Assembly (NCBI RefSeq): GCF_021347895.1
Contig: NC_067121.1
Location: forward strand, 15,759,962-15,823,961
From: Acanthochromis polyacanthus
Taxonomy: Eukaryota > Chordata > Actinopteri > Pomacentridae
Length of the DNA: 64,000 nt
Reading direction: 5' to 3'
In this document: piece after piece, positions 1-10,901 of the stretch
Numbering within the stretch: position 1 is the stretch's first letter
Layout of the letters: each line of letters starts with the position of its first letter
Position numbers and translations under genes: made by a program
The notes under the pieces: model-generated
Databases searched by the model: none
What the model saw: the letters and a program-made list of their open reading frames with translations, nothing else
What the model was told of the DNA's origin: nothing

Positions 1-99
1 CAAAACGCTTTGTACAACCAACAACTACACACGCTATTACCATTGTGGTAAATACATGTGCAATTTCATTCATGAAAAGCGATAACTTTACGTATTTGT

Positions 100-3000
100 T
101 TCAAACCCGATACCGTTCTCGTAGCAAGCCGTTATGTTACTGCCGGTTCTTGCCAACCAGTAGCAGTCTTGTACCACGTGACCATAGCAAATGACGACAC
201 GCTGGCATCTCCCATACCTGCGTATCACGTAGACTACACCACTGGGTTCCTCTATTTTTTGTAGAGATTCCTGACACAACCAATCTTTCCAGCTACAGGA
301 GACATGTTTCGATCTCATGACAGATCCTTTTGATTGTTAAAGTGCTGTAAAGAAGGTTTGAAAGGTAATTTTATTACAGTAAATATTAAGATGCATCAAA
401 TTATAGTCTTAGTGGCACTCTAAGTATATAAAATAAATGTAAATTGGGTACTTTTTTCACAGACTCTATTTCTGAGGTATAATGCTGAAGTAAATAACCC
501 AAAAGGCCTTGTGTGTCAAGACATGGAATTTTTAGCTTCTGAAAACTACAAACAAAAACATTTAAGACATTTGTCAGAATTTTCTTATGATCCAATGGTT
601 TACATAATTACAATAGTCACTTTATTATACTACTATACTGCATCATATGTCAGGCCAGCAGCAGCTGGGCCTAATTGAGTATGATTCTGTGGTTTTGTTG
701 TGTATGCTTTTCCTTCTCTCTCTCTAGGTGTGGCTCTGCAGGCAGGAGTGGCAACAGGTGTTCTTTATTCAATCATGATCGCTGGGCGGGGAAGCAGCTG
801 AGAGCAGCTCATCAGATCATCACCATCTCCTTCATAAGCAGATGCTGCCTGCTCCTCAGCGCCGGATCGTAGCAATAGCAACGTTCATTCCTGTAATCAC
901 TCACCTAATTACTTTACCACTTCTCATCGTCATCCGTCCCTAACTCCGCTCTTTGTTCTTCTCTCCAGTCACCGGTTCAGCCGTTCCAGTTTCTGCCTCG
1001 CCACAGCCACCTGCTACGTATCGTCTGCTTGTTTGAGGAAGTACGGCAGAGACGTTTCAGCCATCCGGCGTTCCTCTCATACATCGATGGTTGCCTTTAT
1101 TCCAACTACGTTTCATCTGCCGATTGCTTGCGGGAGTTCGGCGGAGACGTTCCTGCTAATTCGGCGTTCCTTTCATACATCGTTGGTTGCCCTGCTCCTG
1201 CAACCATATGGACTGCCGGCCGACTACAAACCTATCAGCCTGGAACCCAGTCCGAGCATCCCGTTTCTTCCGTTAAGTACTGAGAAAAATTAATTGTTTG
1301 CCTGAGTTGAGAAACATTAACCTGCGTAGTAGTATTTGAGATGAGACAGTTGGTTGTCAGAGCTGAGCATTAGAGAGAGAGAGAGAGAGAGCTAGTTAGT
1401 ATTGTTCAATTCTAGGTGTAACTTCACTATAAGTATTCTTGAGATTTAGTGACAGTGATATTGGAAGCGCTAGGAGATTAGCTTTGTTAGTGAAATGTAT
1501 GTAATTCTTGTTGAGAAATTTAGTTTGATTAGTTCTGAGTCACTAGTCTGCGCAACCTCTGTTTTGAGTTACACAAGATACTTCCTGTTACTCGTCCCGT
1601 TTTGGGATTTGTAGTTCGTTGTAAGATTCATTAAATTTCATTCATTTAAAAACGTATTGTCTGTCGTTTCCTGCACCTGAGCTCCTCCATTTACCTTAAC
1701 ATCATACTGATCACTGTATTAGGTGAAGAAGAATAAAAGCCCGTAGCTGGTCTGTAGATAAGTACAGGTAATTTTTTCCATATTCTAATCTATTGATAAG
1801 CTCAGGCCAAAACTGGGTTTTTTTTCACATGAAAATAAACATGTCACATTAAATGCCCAAAGCTAAGTTGGATCTATATCAAAGTATGATGTTATTTGCA
1901 TGCAAGCAATTTTTTCCTTCTATAGAAAACTGACTGGATTCTGCTTATCATGCTGTATCACTCATATTAACAACTGCAGGCTCACATACTCACCATTGCA
2001 TTTTTATTAAACTTTACAATGGTCCTCAACCAAAAGGGGGAAAAATATGCATCTAGCTATTTATTGCCAAGACACTGTGTTCACTTCCTGCCTATATCTG
2101 CACCCTTATATTTCATCATACCAGCAACTACAGTACTAGATCTGCTACTTGAATTCACTTTAAAGTCCCAAAGGTGCACATAAAGTTTAATCATGTTGGA
2201 AATGATATCTAATGTGCAAGACAGAGTAGAAATCTACCTATGCAAGTTGTAGCTCATTCAGAACAGGAAAGTACACGTACCTCAGTGTGGTTCATTTGAA
2301 CCATAAACTCAGCAAAATCAGTTTCACCTTCAGCTGTGCCAACATGTCAAACTGCTACCTTTTCATATCCATGGATACATTGTGGAATTGTCTGGCCAGA
2401 ATTTCAATACCTTCAATGTTTGATTTTTTTTATTTTTTTTTTTAAGAGATTCAAACGTCTTGACCACTGTGATTACTTGTACACTCTACAAAAGATAAAG
2501 TTTACTGTAATTTGGTAAAGCCTCACGATAACAGTGGGTTGAAATTTAAAAAGTTAATACCGATGGTACCTTTTCAAGCTGCTTCAAGAAGGCTTCAAAC
2601 TTGCCAAAAACAGGTCTCTCTGTTGAGGTCCTTCCATTGTTTGTGTCTTTGATTTCTGGAAGCAAAACTTGTACTCCTGATATAAGCAGATAAACTCCTG
2701 CCCAAAATATGAGATAATTAAGAACAAAAAATCTCCTTATATCAAACTGTGTTAAATTCAAGCCTCAGTAATGGCAACACAAATATGTAGTGCCACTATC
2801 ACCTGCATTTTTCTTTTGAGGTCTTCAGCATCTTGGTCTCACACGAGACAGCTGCCATCATCAGTAATATGATTTTCATGCCATAACCATCTGATTTGTG
2901 ACCTGAAAAGATTTTTAGTAAGCTTTCATGTTTCACAAGGTATACTGAATCCATAGATTCTGTTTTTGTTTTTTTTTTTTTATTGAAATCACATATTCTT

Positions 3001-3155
3001 AACAAAGGAAACTTATACTTTTCAAAGACTAAATATAGTACACTTATTTTGCATAACAGTACAGATATCTTTTCACTTGTGTTGTAGTATGGTGAAACAT
3101 TGTAAATAGCCTGAATGATGCTGATGATGTTCTGCACACTCTTCGTTATGGTAAC
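100..3155 (-). pseudogene. Decayed dynein heavy chain gene fragment (DHC N-terminal region 1), intron-containing
   Basis: Several minus-strand blocks with splice-like borders read as consecutive pieces of the dynein heavy chain tail. Block 3069-3155 (after TTTCAG) ends in AIYNVSPYYNTSEK, matching the usual 'VISRYYNTDERM' stretch. Block 2804-2902 starts VTNQMVMA and, after a frameshift, gives DQDAEDLKRKMQ. Block 2570-2676 contains VFGKFEAFLKQLEK, the typical 'IFGKFDxFxRRLEK' motif. Block 2281 to about 2338 gives ETDFAEFMVQMNHTE. Block 452-538 gives LPCL-like IPCLDTQGLLGYLLQHY. Block about 230-300 gives WLCQESLQKIEEPS. Order along the minus strand is that of the family. Block 2804-2902 has a frameshift and in-frame TGA codons and 2570-2676 needs a frame change, so I call it a pseudogene. 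Introns are kept, so it is not a processed copy. The member (DNAH5/8 type or another) is not resolved, and the block near 120-240 is weaker. An LTR-like repeat lies between 538 and 2281. Confidence 0.72.
728..1712 (+). repeat. LTR-like interspersed repeat with an internal tandem duplication
   Basis: This GC-richer stretch differs from the AT-rich dynein pseudogene on both sides. It contains two related units about 98 bp apart (about 1048-1088 and 1146-1186), both reading GAGACGTT...CGGCGTTCCT...CATACATCG.TGGTTGCC. A GA microsatellite lies at 1375-1391. The right end has an ATTAAA signal (1631) and a tail TGTCTGTCGTTTCCTGCACC, which resembles the ends of fish LTR retrotransposons. No open reading frame of note. 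Exact borders and class are uncertain; a solo LTR is the most likely reading. Confidence 0.4.
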
Positions 3156-3411
3156 CTGAAATCACACATACATTATATTCATGTTATTTACAATACTTGG
3201 CCGACTTGGACATAATTGCTATCTTTTAACCTATTAATAAACAAATACTTAATACATAATGAGTTTGAATTATAATCAGTGTAGAAGAGTCACTAGTACT
3301 TATCCTATAAATGGAATATTCGTCATTGTTATCAATACAATAGTAAACAGGCAATTGTTTTCTAACATATTTTGAATTTACTGTAACCGTTTAGTAGTTT
3401 CATTTAAATTA

Positions 3412-3621
3412 TAATTTGCCAGAGAGCACAAATACTGGACTGGAGATGACAGGAAGAAGGTACTCTGGATGGACGAGTCCAAGTTTGAACTCTTCAGGCA
3501 GCATTGTCATGTTTATGTCTGCAGAAGAGCAGGTGAACGTTTTGATGCTTGATGCATTGCACCCACAGTGAAACACGGTAGAGATTCCATTGTAGTATGG
3601 GGTTCCATTTGTGGAAACATC
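3412..3621 (+). pseudogene. Tc1-like transposase fragment
   Basis: The plus strand reads FAREHKYWTGDDRKKVLWMDESKFELF, then a stop, then CIAPTVKHGRDSIVVWGS. These match the Tc1 transposase catalytic core: the first Asp in 'W(S/M)DESKFELF' and the block '[14 protein letters not shown]'. Everything before and after is missing. The fragment stops abruptly where V-SINE tail sequence begins at about 3622. It is a non-functional relic. Confidence 0.85.
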
Positions 3622-3704
3622 CATCCATCCTCTATATACCGCTTTATCCTCACGAGGGTTGCGGGGGGTGCTGGAGCCTATCCCAGCTGACTCGGGGCGA
3701 GGCA
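3622..3704 (-). repeat. V-SINE 3' tail fragment
   Basis: The sequence begins with CCATCCATCC and continues with CTCTATACCGCTTTATCC and GGAGCCTATCCCAGCTGACT. This is the 3' tail of the same V-SINE that is nearly complete at 27169-27540. Only about 80 bp remain. The rest is cut off at the 5' edge of the L1 copy that follows. Confidence 0.8.
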
Positions 3705-3744
3705 GGGGACCAAGAATGCCTTAACATCGCCAGCTAAAGCTCCG

Positions 3745-4452
3745 GTGCCTCTTAAAAAAACAAAAGGGCAGGAAGAGACCACCACAAGTCCCGAGACAAA
3801 CATCATACGAGCCGCAGTTGAAAATCTGAGAGAATCGTTTGAGGAGGTAAAAATCGACTTGAAGCAAAACACACTCGCCATCGCAAACCTGGTGAAGGCC
3901 GTGGATTTCAACAGTAGTGAAATCAAAAGTCTCAAAGAGAAGAACAAAGAATTGACCTAGGAAATAAAACAACTTAAGGCTTTTAATAATGAGCTAACAG
4001 ATAAACTCCGTCGGGTTGAGAAAAAGGCTGGAGAATCGGAGGAATACAAAAGACGGTGGAACCTGCGTCTAAATGGGCTGAAAGAAGAAAAGGATGAAGA
4101 CACTCGGAAGAGAGTCGCTGACATCATCATCAAAATTTTGCCACATTGGTACGATAAGTTGGATCTGGTTTTGGATACCGTACACCATCTTAGACCTACG
4201 AGTGATGGCCGCCCCAGACAAGTGATTATGCAGTTTTCGCTGCGAACCCACAGGGAGGAACTCTGGCGCGCCACCAAGAATCACCCAGTGTGCAGAGAGC
4301 TCGGAATCAAGTTTGCGGAGGATCTAACCAAGGAGGAAAGAGAAGCGCGCCTTGCTGTGTGGCCTAAGATGAAACGTGCACGGGAAGCTGGTGAAAAGGC
4401 GGTGTACAGAGGACGTTATGGTTACATTAATGGACAGAGAGTGATTGCTTAG
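3745..4452 (+). pseudogene. L1 ORF1p remnant (RNA-binding protein, Transposase_22 family)
   Basis: One frame runs from about 3745 to the stop at 4450-4452 with a single in-frame TAG at 3958-3960. The N-terminal part is a coiled coil rich in Lys, Glu and Leu. It is followed by an RRM-like part (RRWNLRLNGLKEE, then DTVHHLRP) and the C-terminal domain with FAEDLTKEEREARLAVWP and GYINGQRV at the end. These are characteristic of L1 ORF1 proteins, which coat L1 RNA and act as chaperones in retrotransposition. The N-terminus may be cut, since the element is 5'-truncated nearby. With one stop, this part decayed less than ORF2. Confidence 0.88.
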
Positions 4453-4614
4453 TTTCAACTAGAAACGGACGGAAAATCCCTAAATGCGAGTTATAGTGTT
4501 TCATGTTACATTCACGTTTGGCTACCTGCTATGTTCTTATTCTCAAAGGTAACATACTTATATATACCATCTTATAAGTGGTTATTCCTTTTGTTTGTTT
4601 ATTGTTAGTGTTAT

Positions 4615-5184
4615 ATGTTCTGTTTGAAAAGTGATTTATCTTTAATATCCATCAATGCAAGGGGTTTAAGAGATATTACCAAAAGGAAAAGTTTTTTCTT
4701 ATTTTGTAAAGGGAAAAATGCAAACATAATATTACTGCAAGAAACTCATTTGAAACCTGAGGACAACTCATTTTGGTCTAAACAATGGGGTGATGGAGCC
4801 TATTTTTGTCATGGCACTTCAAGGTCAGCAGGGGTTGCTGTGCTACTAAAGAACTTTCAGGGTCAAGTAAAGTCTCAATATAAAGATGAACATGGTCATT
4901 GGTTAAAACTAATTATTGACATAGACAATATTAAACTTATCTTGATAAACATATATGGATACAATACTATAAATCAAAACCGGTTATTGTTAGAAGAAAT
5001 TGCCCTTCAGCTTGATCACCTCAAGCTATCATACTCAACTAACAATGTGATAATAGGAGGTGACATGAACCTTGCTCCAGATGAATTCTTGGATAAATGG
5101 CCATCAAAGTTTACAGAAAGTCATCCAAATGCTGTCCTAAGTAACTTTTGCAATGAACAAAATCTAGTGGATGCGTGGCGCCTT
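4615..5184 (+). pseudogene. L1 ORF2 5' part: AP endonuclease domain
   Basis: From ATG 4615 the frame reads an exonuclease-endonuclease-phosphatase domain. Catalytic motifs are visible: SINARGLRD (Asn), LLQETHL (Glu), INIYGYN, and GGDMNLAPDE (Asp and Asn). The frame ends in DAWRL, immediately before the inserted TIR element at 5185. The domain nicks target DNA to prime reverse transcription. The remainder of the endonuclease domain (RIDHWLV, TDHSLI) resumes after 7317. Confidence 0.92.
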
Positions 5185-7316
5185 CACTCTAATAAATAAA
5201 ACACTGGGTCAACATAAAAACTTATGTTAACCGTTTCCACTCGAATTTTTAAGTTGAGCCAATAGCTGGCAGAATTACATTAAGTCAAAGCAATGTTTTG
5301 AGTATGTTGAATTACCTTTTAGTCCGAACAAAAATGCATTTCTGAGTAACAAGAACTTAATAATTGTCAACATGAATGCAAGTTTTTAAGTTGATCCAAC
5401 ATAATTTTTAAGTAAGGTGAAGAAGCTTTTTGGCCACAATTAAACAAATTTCTTAGTAACAAGAACTTAATTAGCTAAACTCTGCAAGAGTGAAGTTAAG
5501 TCCTGTCCTATATTAAGGTTATGTTCAGCAGCTAAGAAACTCTCTCCTAGTGTTCAAAATGAACAAAAATTCAGACAGAAATATTAAAATTAATAAGAAC
5601 CATTTATTAAAATTATGAATAACACTAAATCCTTAACAGCAGCACTAAATCATTTAAAGTGCAAACAGCAGAAGTTGTAGGCTGCGTTCTCCTGACAAAG
5701 ATTACTCCCATCAGCAAGGCACAGGATCTGGCAACATCAATCCCCTGCAGGATCTTGTTTCCCTCAGCAATGATGGTTGCACACCCATCACCGATGTTGG
5801 CAATCTTCATCACTTGCATCGCAGGGTCTGCATCGAGCTCCTCCACATCCTTGAAGAAGAAATTAAAAGGTGTTAGGATCAGGGTTTTACAGACAACTGT
5901 TTACAGCCTTGTCAGCCCCTGTGTGTGATCATGGAGGAATAAATGAAATCATGCGTCTCCCATTTTATACTGACAGGAGAAAACTGTGGTATTAGAACTC
6001 ATCAAGTGTTACAACCATCCCCAGTCTCCCCTAAATCAAGATAAACAAAGCAGTAGTGGGCTTATAGCAATTTAAATGACTAGTGTTTGATTCTTTTCTT
6101 CCATAAAACTTAAGGGAAACACTTATCTGTGTCGTCATGGACAGTCAGACCTGTCCACACAGAGCTGAAGGTGTGTGTGCGTCAGGACGGACGGCTGTGC
6201 CGTTACGGAGCGCACCGCGGTGTCTGCTGGTTCGTTTATGAATCATAATGAACTCCTTTAGCTCCCCCGTCCCTCTCTGTCGGTTTTATCATAGCCCTGT
6301 TTAACTTTTCTCATATTTTGGGAGCCCAGAGGGCCGTCATAATGTGCTCTTTCTCCATAGGCGCGTAATATGTGTGCCTGTCGTCCTGGTCAGACGACAG
6401 CCTGATGAGTGGGTTACATTGTGTTATCAATACATTTGTAAATATAAGTGTAGCTGTCCATTTCATAAAATTGTATCAATATTATCCACTGATACATTTA
6501 ATTTAATCCACAGGAAAAAACACATATTACCACTGAATCCCAAGCAGGTGAGCTTCTCACAGGCTGTCACCTCCTTATGGATTCAATACCAACCGCCTAT
6601 TTTAGTTTCAAATGCGGGACAATTCGGTATTTTAAGGGACGGCTGGTAACCCAGAATTAGACTGTGATTCAGACAAGACGAAATAATAAATACAACTCGC
6701 CAACACACAACCTATTTGTGCGCCGGTTTATTAGTCACATGCCGAAATTAACCAATTACTCCTGCATTGAAGCCAGTACAGGCATCACCGAGCTAACTTT
6801 ACCTCGGCACACAGACTGCCCTACCAACACTGCACGCATTTAAAAGTAAGGACTTCCAGATTTCGATATTCAGTTACAGTAGGCTATCATCAACAGAATC
6901 CTGAGCGAATGCAAATAAGCACAATTAAGCATAAAATTACTCACTGTTCACCAAAATGCTTCAATGAGCTTCGGCTGTGCTTCGGCTGCTCACCATGTGC
7001 TCACTCTGGCCTTAAACATGGCCGCTCGCGCATGCGGGAAAGAGAGACTGTGGGCCGTTTACACGTCATCAAATAATTTTTTATATTAGCAGAACTTAAA
7101 ATCCAATTGTTTCATGATGAACTGAAATTTTTAAGCTCTAACAAGGTGATGGTAGTGTATTGAATCAAAAGGCATTATTTCTGTGTCATCCAAGCTCAAA
7201 AAAATAACATTTACAAGTAAAAAGTCTAACTGGCTTACAGAACTTGATTTTTTATTTCATAACAATATATTTATTGAAGTTATGACTAAAGGTCCACAGA
7301 ATTACTTTTTAGAGTG
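5185..7316. mobile_element. DNA transposon inserted in L1 ORF2 (TIR CACTCTAA, TT target duplication)
   Basis: The left end is CACTCTAATAAATAA and the right end, reversed, is CACTCTAAAAAGTAA, forming imperfect terminal inverted repeats. The element is flanked by TT (5183-5184 and 7317-7318). Removing it with one TT rejoins the L1 endonuclease frame without a shift, which fixes the borders at base level. No transposase is recognisable, so it is non-autonomous. Inside are a short minus-strand open frame (5625-5846) and a GC-richer stretch (about 6130-7060). The TIR resembles a very common fish family starting ACACTCTAAAAA; superfamily not assigned. Confidence 0.82.
5625..5846 (-). pseudogene. 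Short minus-strand open frame inside the 2.1-kb transposon
   Basis: Reads 73 residues including NIGDGCATIIAEGNKILQGI and ARSCALLMGVIFV. The hydrophobic ALLMGVI block is vaguely like the C-terminal segment of a multi-copy family of uncharacterised fish proteins in repeats, but I cannot confirm that. The sequence upstream on the same strand, up to about 7060, is GC-rich with an ATG in ATGGCCGCTCGCGC on the plus strand. It may be a captured host-gene fragment or a relic of the element's own gene. Confidence 0.3.
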
Positions 7317-10300
7317 TTGTTAACCCCAATATAATTAAATTTACATGGTTCAACACAAATTATAAATCCAGAATTGACCACTGGTTGGTAGCAAATGATT
7401 TATTATCTTATGAAATTAGTTCTGACATTTCTGTTGCACCTCTAACAGATCATAGTCTCATTTATTTAAAATTGAAACCTCAAAACAAAAATCAGGGAAC
7501 ATCAAAATATTGGAAATTTAACTCCAGTCTTTTAAATAATGATACTTACTGTGAAGGCATAAGATCCATTCTCTCAGAGGTAATGGCTTTAGAAGAACTT
7601 ATATCCCATGTTAGTAAATGGGAATTCTTTAAATATAAAGTGAGACAATACTCCATTTCCTTTGGCAAAAAAATTGCAAAAGAACATCAAGAGAAGGAAC
7701 TCAATCTTGTACAACAGCTTAATTTATATTGCAACAAACTTAATCCTTCTGAAGAAGAAAAGCAGAAAATACACACTCTCCAATCAAAATTAGATGAAAT
7801 GTATATTCAAAAGGCTAAAGGAGCATTTGTTAGGTCAAGGGCTAAATGGATAGAGGAGGGAGAAAAAAACACTGCATACTTCTGTAACTTAGAAAAAAGA
7901 AGACAACAACGAAATGCAATAAAATCCTTGATAATAAATAACATGGAAACAACAGACGACAACTTAATTTCAACAGAATTTTTTTAATTTTACAGTAAAT
8001 TATATTCTTCCAAATTCTTAGAACAGAAATGCAACGCCTTTCTGAATAGTATTAAATCTCATATTCCTAAAATTGATGATAACTTTAAACAAACTTGTGA
8101 TGACAACATAACAACAACAGAGCTTGATAAAGCGATTAAAACCTTATCGCTTAACAAGTCCCCAGGTCCAGATGGACTTACAGGTAACTTTTATCGTCAC
8201 TTTTGGGATGACATAAAGGAATTATTGTTTTGTGTCTTCTCAGATATCTTTGAAACTTGCTGTCTTCCACCCACAATGTCCCATGGAGTTATCATCTCTA
8301 TCCCAAAGGCAGATAAAGACCAGAGATTTATTGAAAACAGAAGACCAATTACGCTTAGAAATACAGATTATAAACTTCTGACACACATTTTCAAAATGCG
8401 TCTTATTGAAAACATTGTTGCAGATACTCAGTCTGTTTTTTTTAAAAAAGAGGTCAATTCATAACAATATTAGATTGGTAATGGATCTAGTTGAATATAG
8501 AGATCTAATGATGCATTCATCTTTTTTTTTAGATTTCTACAAAGCCTTTGACTTTGTGGAACACAGGTTTACTTTCTCAGTTATAGAACAGCTTGGATTT
8601 GGTGTTAAATTTACAAACTTAGTCAGAGGGCTGTATCAGAATGTCAGTAGCTCTGTTTTATTACCAAAAGGAACCACTCCCAGATTCAATATCTCTGTTG
8701 GTATACCCCAGGGTTGTCCAATTTCACCTTACCTTTTTATTTTGGTAAGTGAAATGTTAGCAATTCACCTAAAACACTGTGAAGATCTCAAGAAATTGGA
8801 CATCTTTGGCACATAATTAATAATAACTCAATTAGCAGATGATACTACGCTATTTCTTAAAGATAATAACCAACTTCCAATTGCTATTGAAAAAATAAAA
8901 TTGTTCTCGGAGGCCTCTGGCTTGACTTTGAATTTTAAAAAATGTGAACTTCTTGCAATCCATGACACCCCCTTAAAGGAAATTTGCAATGTTCCCATTA
9001 AAACAGAAATCAAATATCTAGATGCATATCGAAAGACCAAAACTCCAACCTCACAATGAATTTTGACAATAAACTTAAAGATTGTAAATCAAAATTGAAT
9101 TTATGGCTTCAGAGGGATCTCTCGATATTAGGGCGCATTTACCTAACAAAAAGAAAGTTTATCAAGAATTATATATCCAAGTTGTAGTATTGCAGTCTCA
9201 AATAACTTAATTAAAAAAATTAATACTATGAACCTTAACTTCATCTGGAGAAACAGACCACATTATCTTAGAAAAGATCAAATAGTTAAAGAAATAAAAG
9301 ATGGTGGCCTGAAGGTCAGTGATTTTGATTGCCTTAATGGAACACTTAAAATTAATTGGTTAAAATCTTGGCTCAATAACTATAATGTGTTTTGGTATTG
9401 TGTCCCAAATTTTATATTTAACAAATTAGGTGGGCTAAAAATATTACTCTTATCAGATTTTACTATAAATAAACTACCCATTAAATTATCAGAGTTCCAT
9501 AAACAGGTATTATTATATTGGAAACTACTTTATGTACACAATTACTCCCCACACTCCACTATAATATGGAACAACAGATATATATTGTACAAAAGTAAGT
9601 CACTATTTTATAAACAATGATGAATAAGATGAATAAGAATATATGGTCTATTGTACACTTGATGAACACTAATGGTGATATGCTAACTTACAAACAATTC
9701 TGTATCAAACATAACTTTAATCCTCCTGAATACGAATTCAAAAGACTTATTAAAGCATTGCCAAAAGAATTTATTTTTCTTACCAAAAACATAGATGAAC
9801 ATCATCCCATCAATCCACTAATGGGTACTGTTGCAATTCAAGGTGTTTGCCTTACTGACAAGAAATGCACAAACCAACTCATAAGACATTGTCTAACCAA
9901 CAATCTATTCCCTAGTATAACGAATAACAATGACATAAGGAATAAATATGATAAAACGTCTATTGACAAACTAAGAACAATGTATCTAAAACTTCCAATT
10001 CCACCAAAAGTTTAAGAAACACACTTTAAAATTATGAATTGTATTTACCCCGGCAAAGAATTATTAAGGAAACGTTTTAATATAGATGATAATATATGCG
10101 TTTTTTGTGAAAACAATGTAGAAACCATAGACCATATTTTTTATTTGAATTTATCAAAACTCAAATATTTTGGAAATGCATTCAAGACTGGACTCATGGA
10201 CATTTGGGAGACTCAAGACCAATATCAAGAGACATTGTAACCTTTGGAACTCTTCTGGAAAACAAGAAACAAGAACTATGTTATAATTTGATCCTCTGTC

Positions 10301-10458
10301 CAGCAAATTTTTTTATACATAAGAAAAGACTCCTTAAAACACCCCCCATTTTTAACGTATTCGTAACAGAATTTGAGAACTATTTAAAAGTCCTAAAATA
10401 TATGAATAGATATGAAAATGTCTATGACCTATTGTATGAACTCAACACTGATGTGTAA
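7317..10458 (+). pseudogene. L1 ORF2 3' part: reverse transcriptase and C-terminal region
   Basis: Resumes the endonuclease (TWF, SRIDHWLV, LTDHSLIYL), then the reverse transcriptase: LSLNKSPGPDGLTGNFY (about 8147-8195), IPKADKDQRFIENRRPI (8303-8353), LDFYKAFDFVEH with catalytic Asp (8530-8565), GIPQGCPISP (8700-8729) and LADDTTLFL with the catalytic Asp pair (8832-8858). The C-terminal CVFCENNVETIDHIF (about 10100-10144) is the Cys/His motif near the L1 end. Lesions: TAA at 7985-7987, a frameshift near 8440-8460 in a T/A run, TAA at 8814-8816 and further frame changes near 9040, 9617 and 10200. It cannot make an active protein. Confidence 0.92.
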
Positions 10459-10662
10459 CCCCTGTTTGCACTTGGTTTTGTTTTGTTTGTTGAATTGAGT
10501 GTATAACACTTGTTTTTGTTATTTGCATTGAAACTGACAACCGAAATAAACTAAAAAAAAAAAAAAAAAAAAAGATGGCAGGATCACGCCCAGATATCTG
10601 AAATGACATACATACATACTTACCCAGACAGCCAGATACCGAAGCGAATGCAGTAACCCCGC

Positions 10663-10676
10663 TGACGTGTACGTCA
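10663..10676. promoter_or_regulatory. ATF6/XBP1-type palindrome (UPRE/CRE-like) in the calreticulin promoter
   Basis: TGACGTGTACGTCA is a perfect 14-bp palindrome with two inverted TGACGT half-sites. One half reads TGACGTG, the core of the unfolded protein response element bound by ATF6 and XBP1. CREB-type bZIP factors could also bind. It lies 226 bp before the start codon and 90 bp after the L1 poly(A). Confidence 0.6.
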
Positions 10677-10737
10677 GGCGTGGTTAATGACACAATGGAA
10701 GTGATCTCGGAGCAGGCTCAGGAGAGGACAAACGTTT

Positions 10738-10756
10738 CGTGGTGTACTGTGATTGG
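10738..10756 (-). promoter_or_regulatory. Perfect ER stress response element (ERSE)
   Basis: CGTGG-N9-ATTGG on the plus strand is exactly CCAAT-N9-CCACG on the minus strand. This is the ERSE bound by NF-Y (CCAAT) and ATF6 (CCACG) in promoters of ER chaperones; mammalian CALR is a known example. It lies 146-164 bp upstream of the ATG, a usual position. A second CCAAT at 10779-10783 lacks a correctly spaced CCACG. Confidence 0.85.
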
Positions 10757-10901
10757 TCCAGGCACACCGTGTTGTTGTCCAATAGCAGGCAGACATCTGT
10801 TCGCTGGAGCGACACTAAAGTATTCCCCTCTTTTTTCTCCACGGTGTATTTGGTGCACGGTACAGGAATCCAACCGTGGACTGCGAGGAAGTAGAGCAGA
10901 G

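Larger units (their letters stand above)
3705..10573 (+). mobile_element. L1-type LINE retrotransposon, 5'-truncated, dead, poly(A)-tailed, with a nested DNA transposon
   Basis: The element carries an ORF1 (RNA-binding protein) remnant, then an ORF2 with AP endonuclease, reverse transcriptase and C-terminal Cys/His motif, in the L1 order. It ends in AATAAA (10545-10550) and 21 A residues (10553-10573). ORF2 is split by a 2132-bp TIR element (5185-7316). I see no clear target-site duplication: the base string after the poly(A) does not reappear at the 5' edge. Fish L1/Tx1-like clade by general look; subfamily not determined. Confidence 0.9.

Noticed and set aside
10779..10797. Second ERSE based on CCAAT at 10779
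   Set aside because: The base string nine positions on is ACATC, not CCACG.
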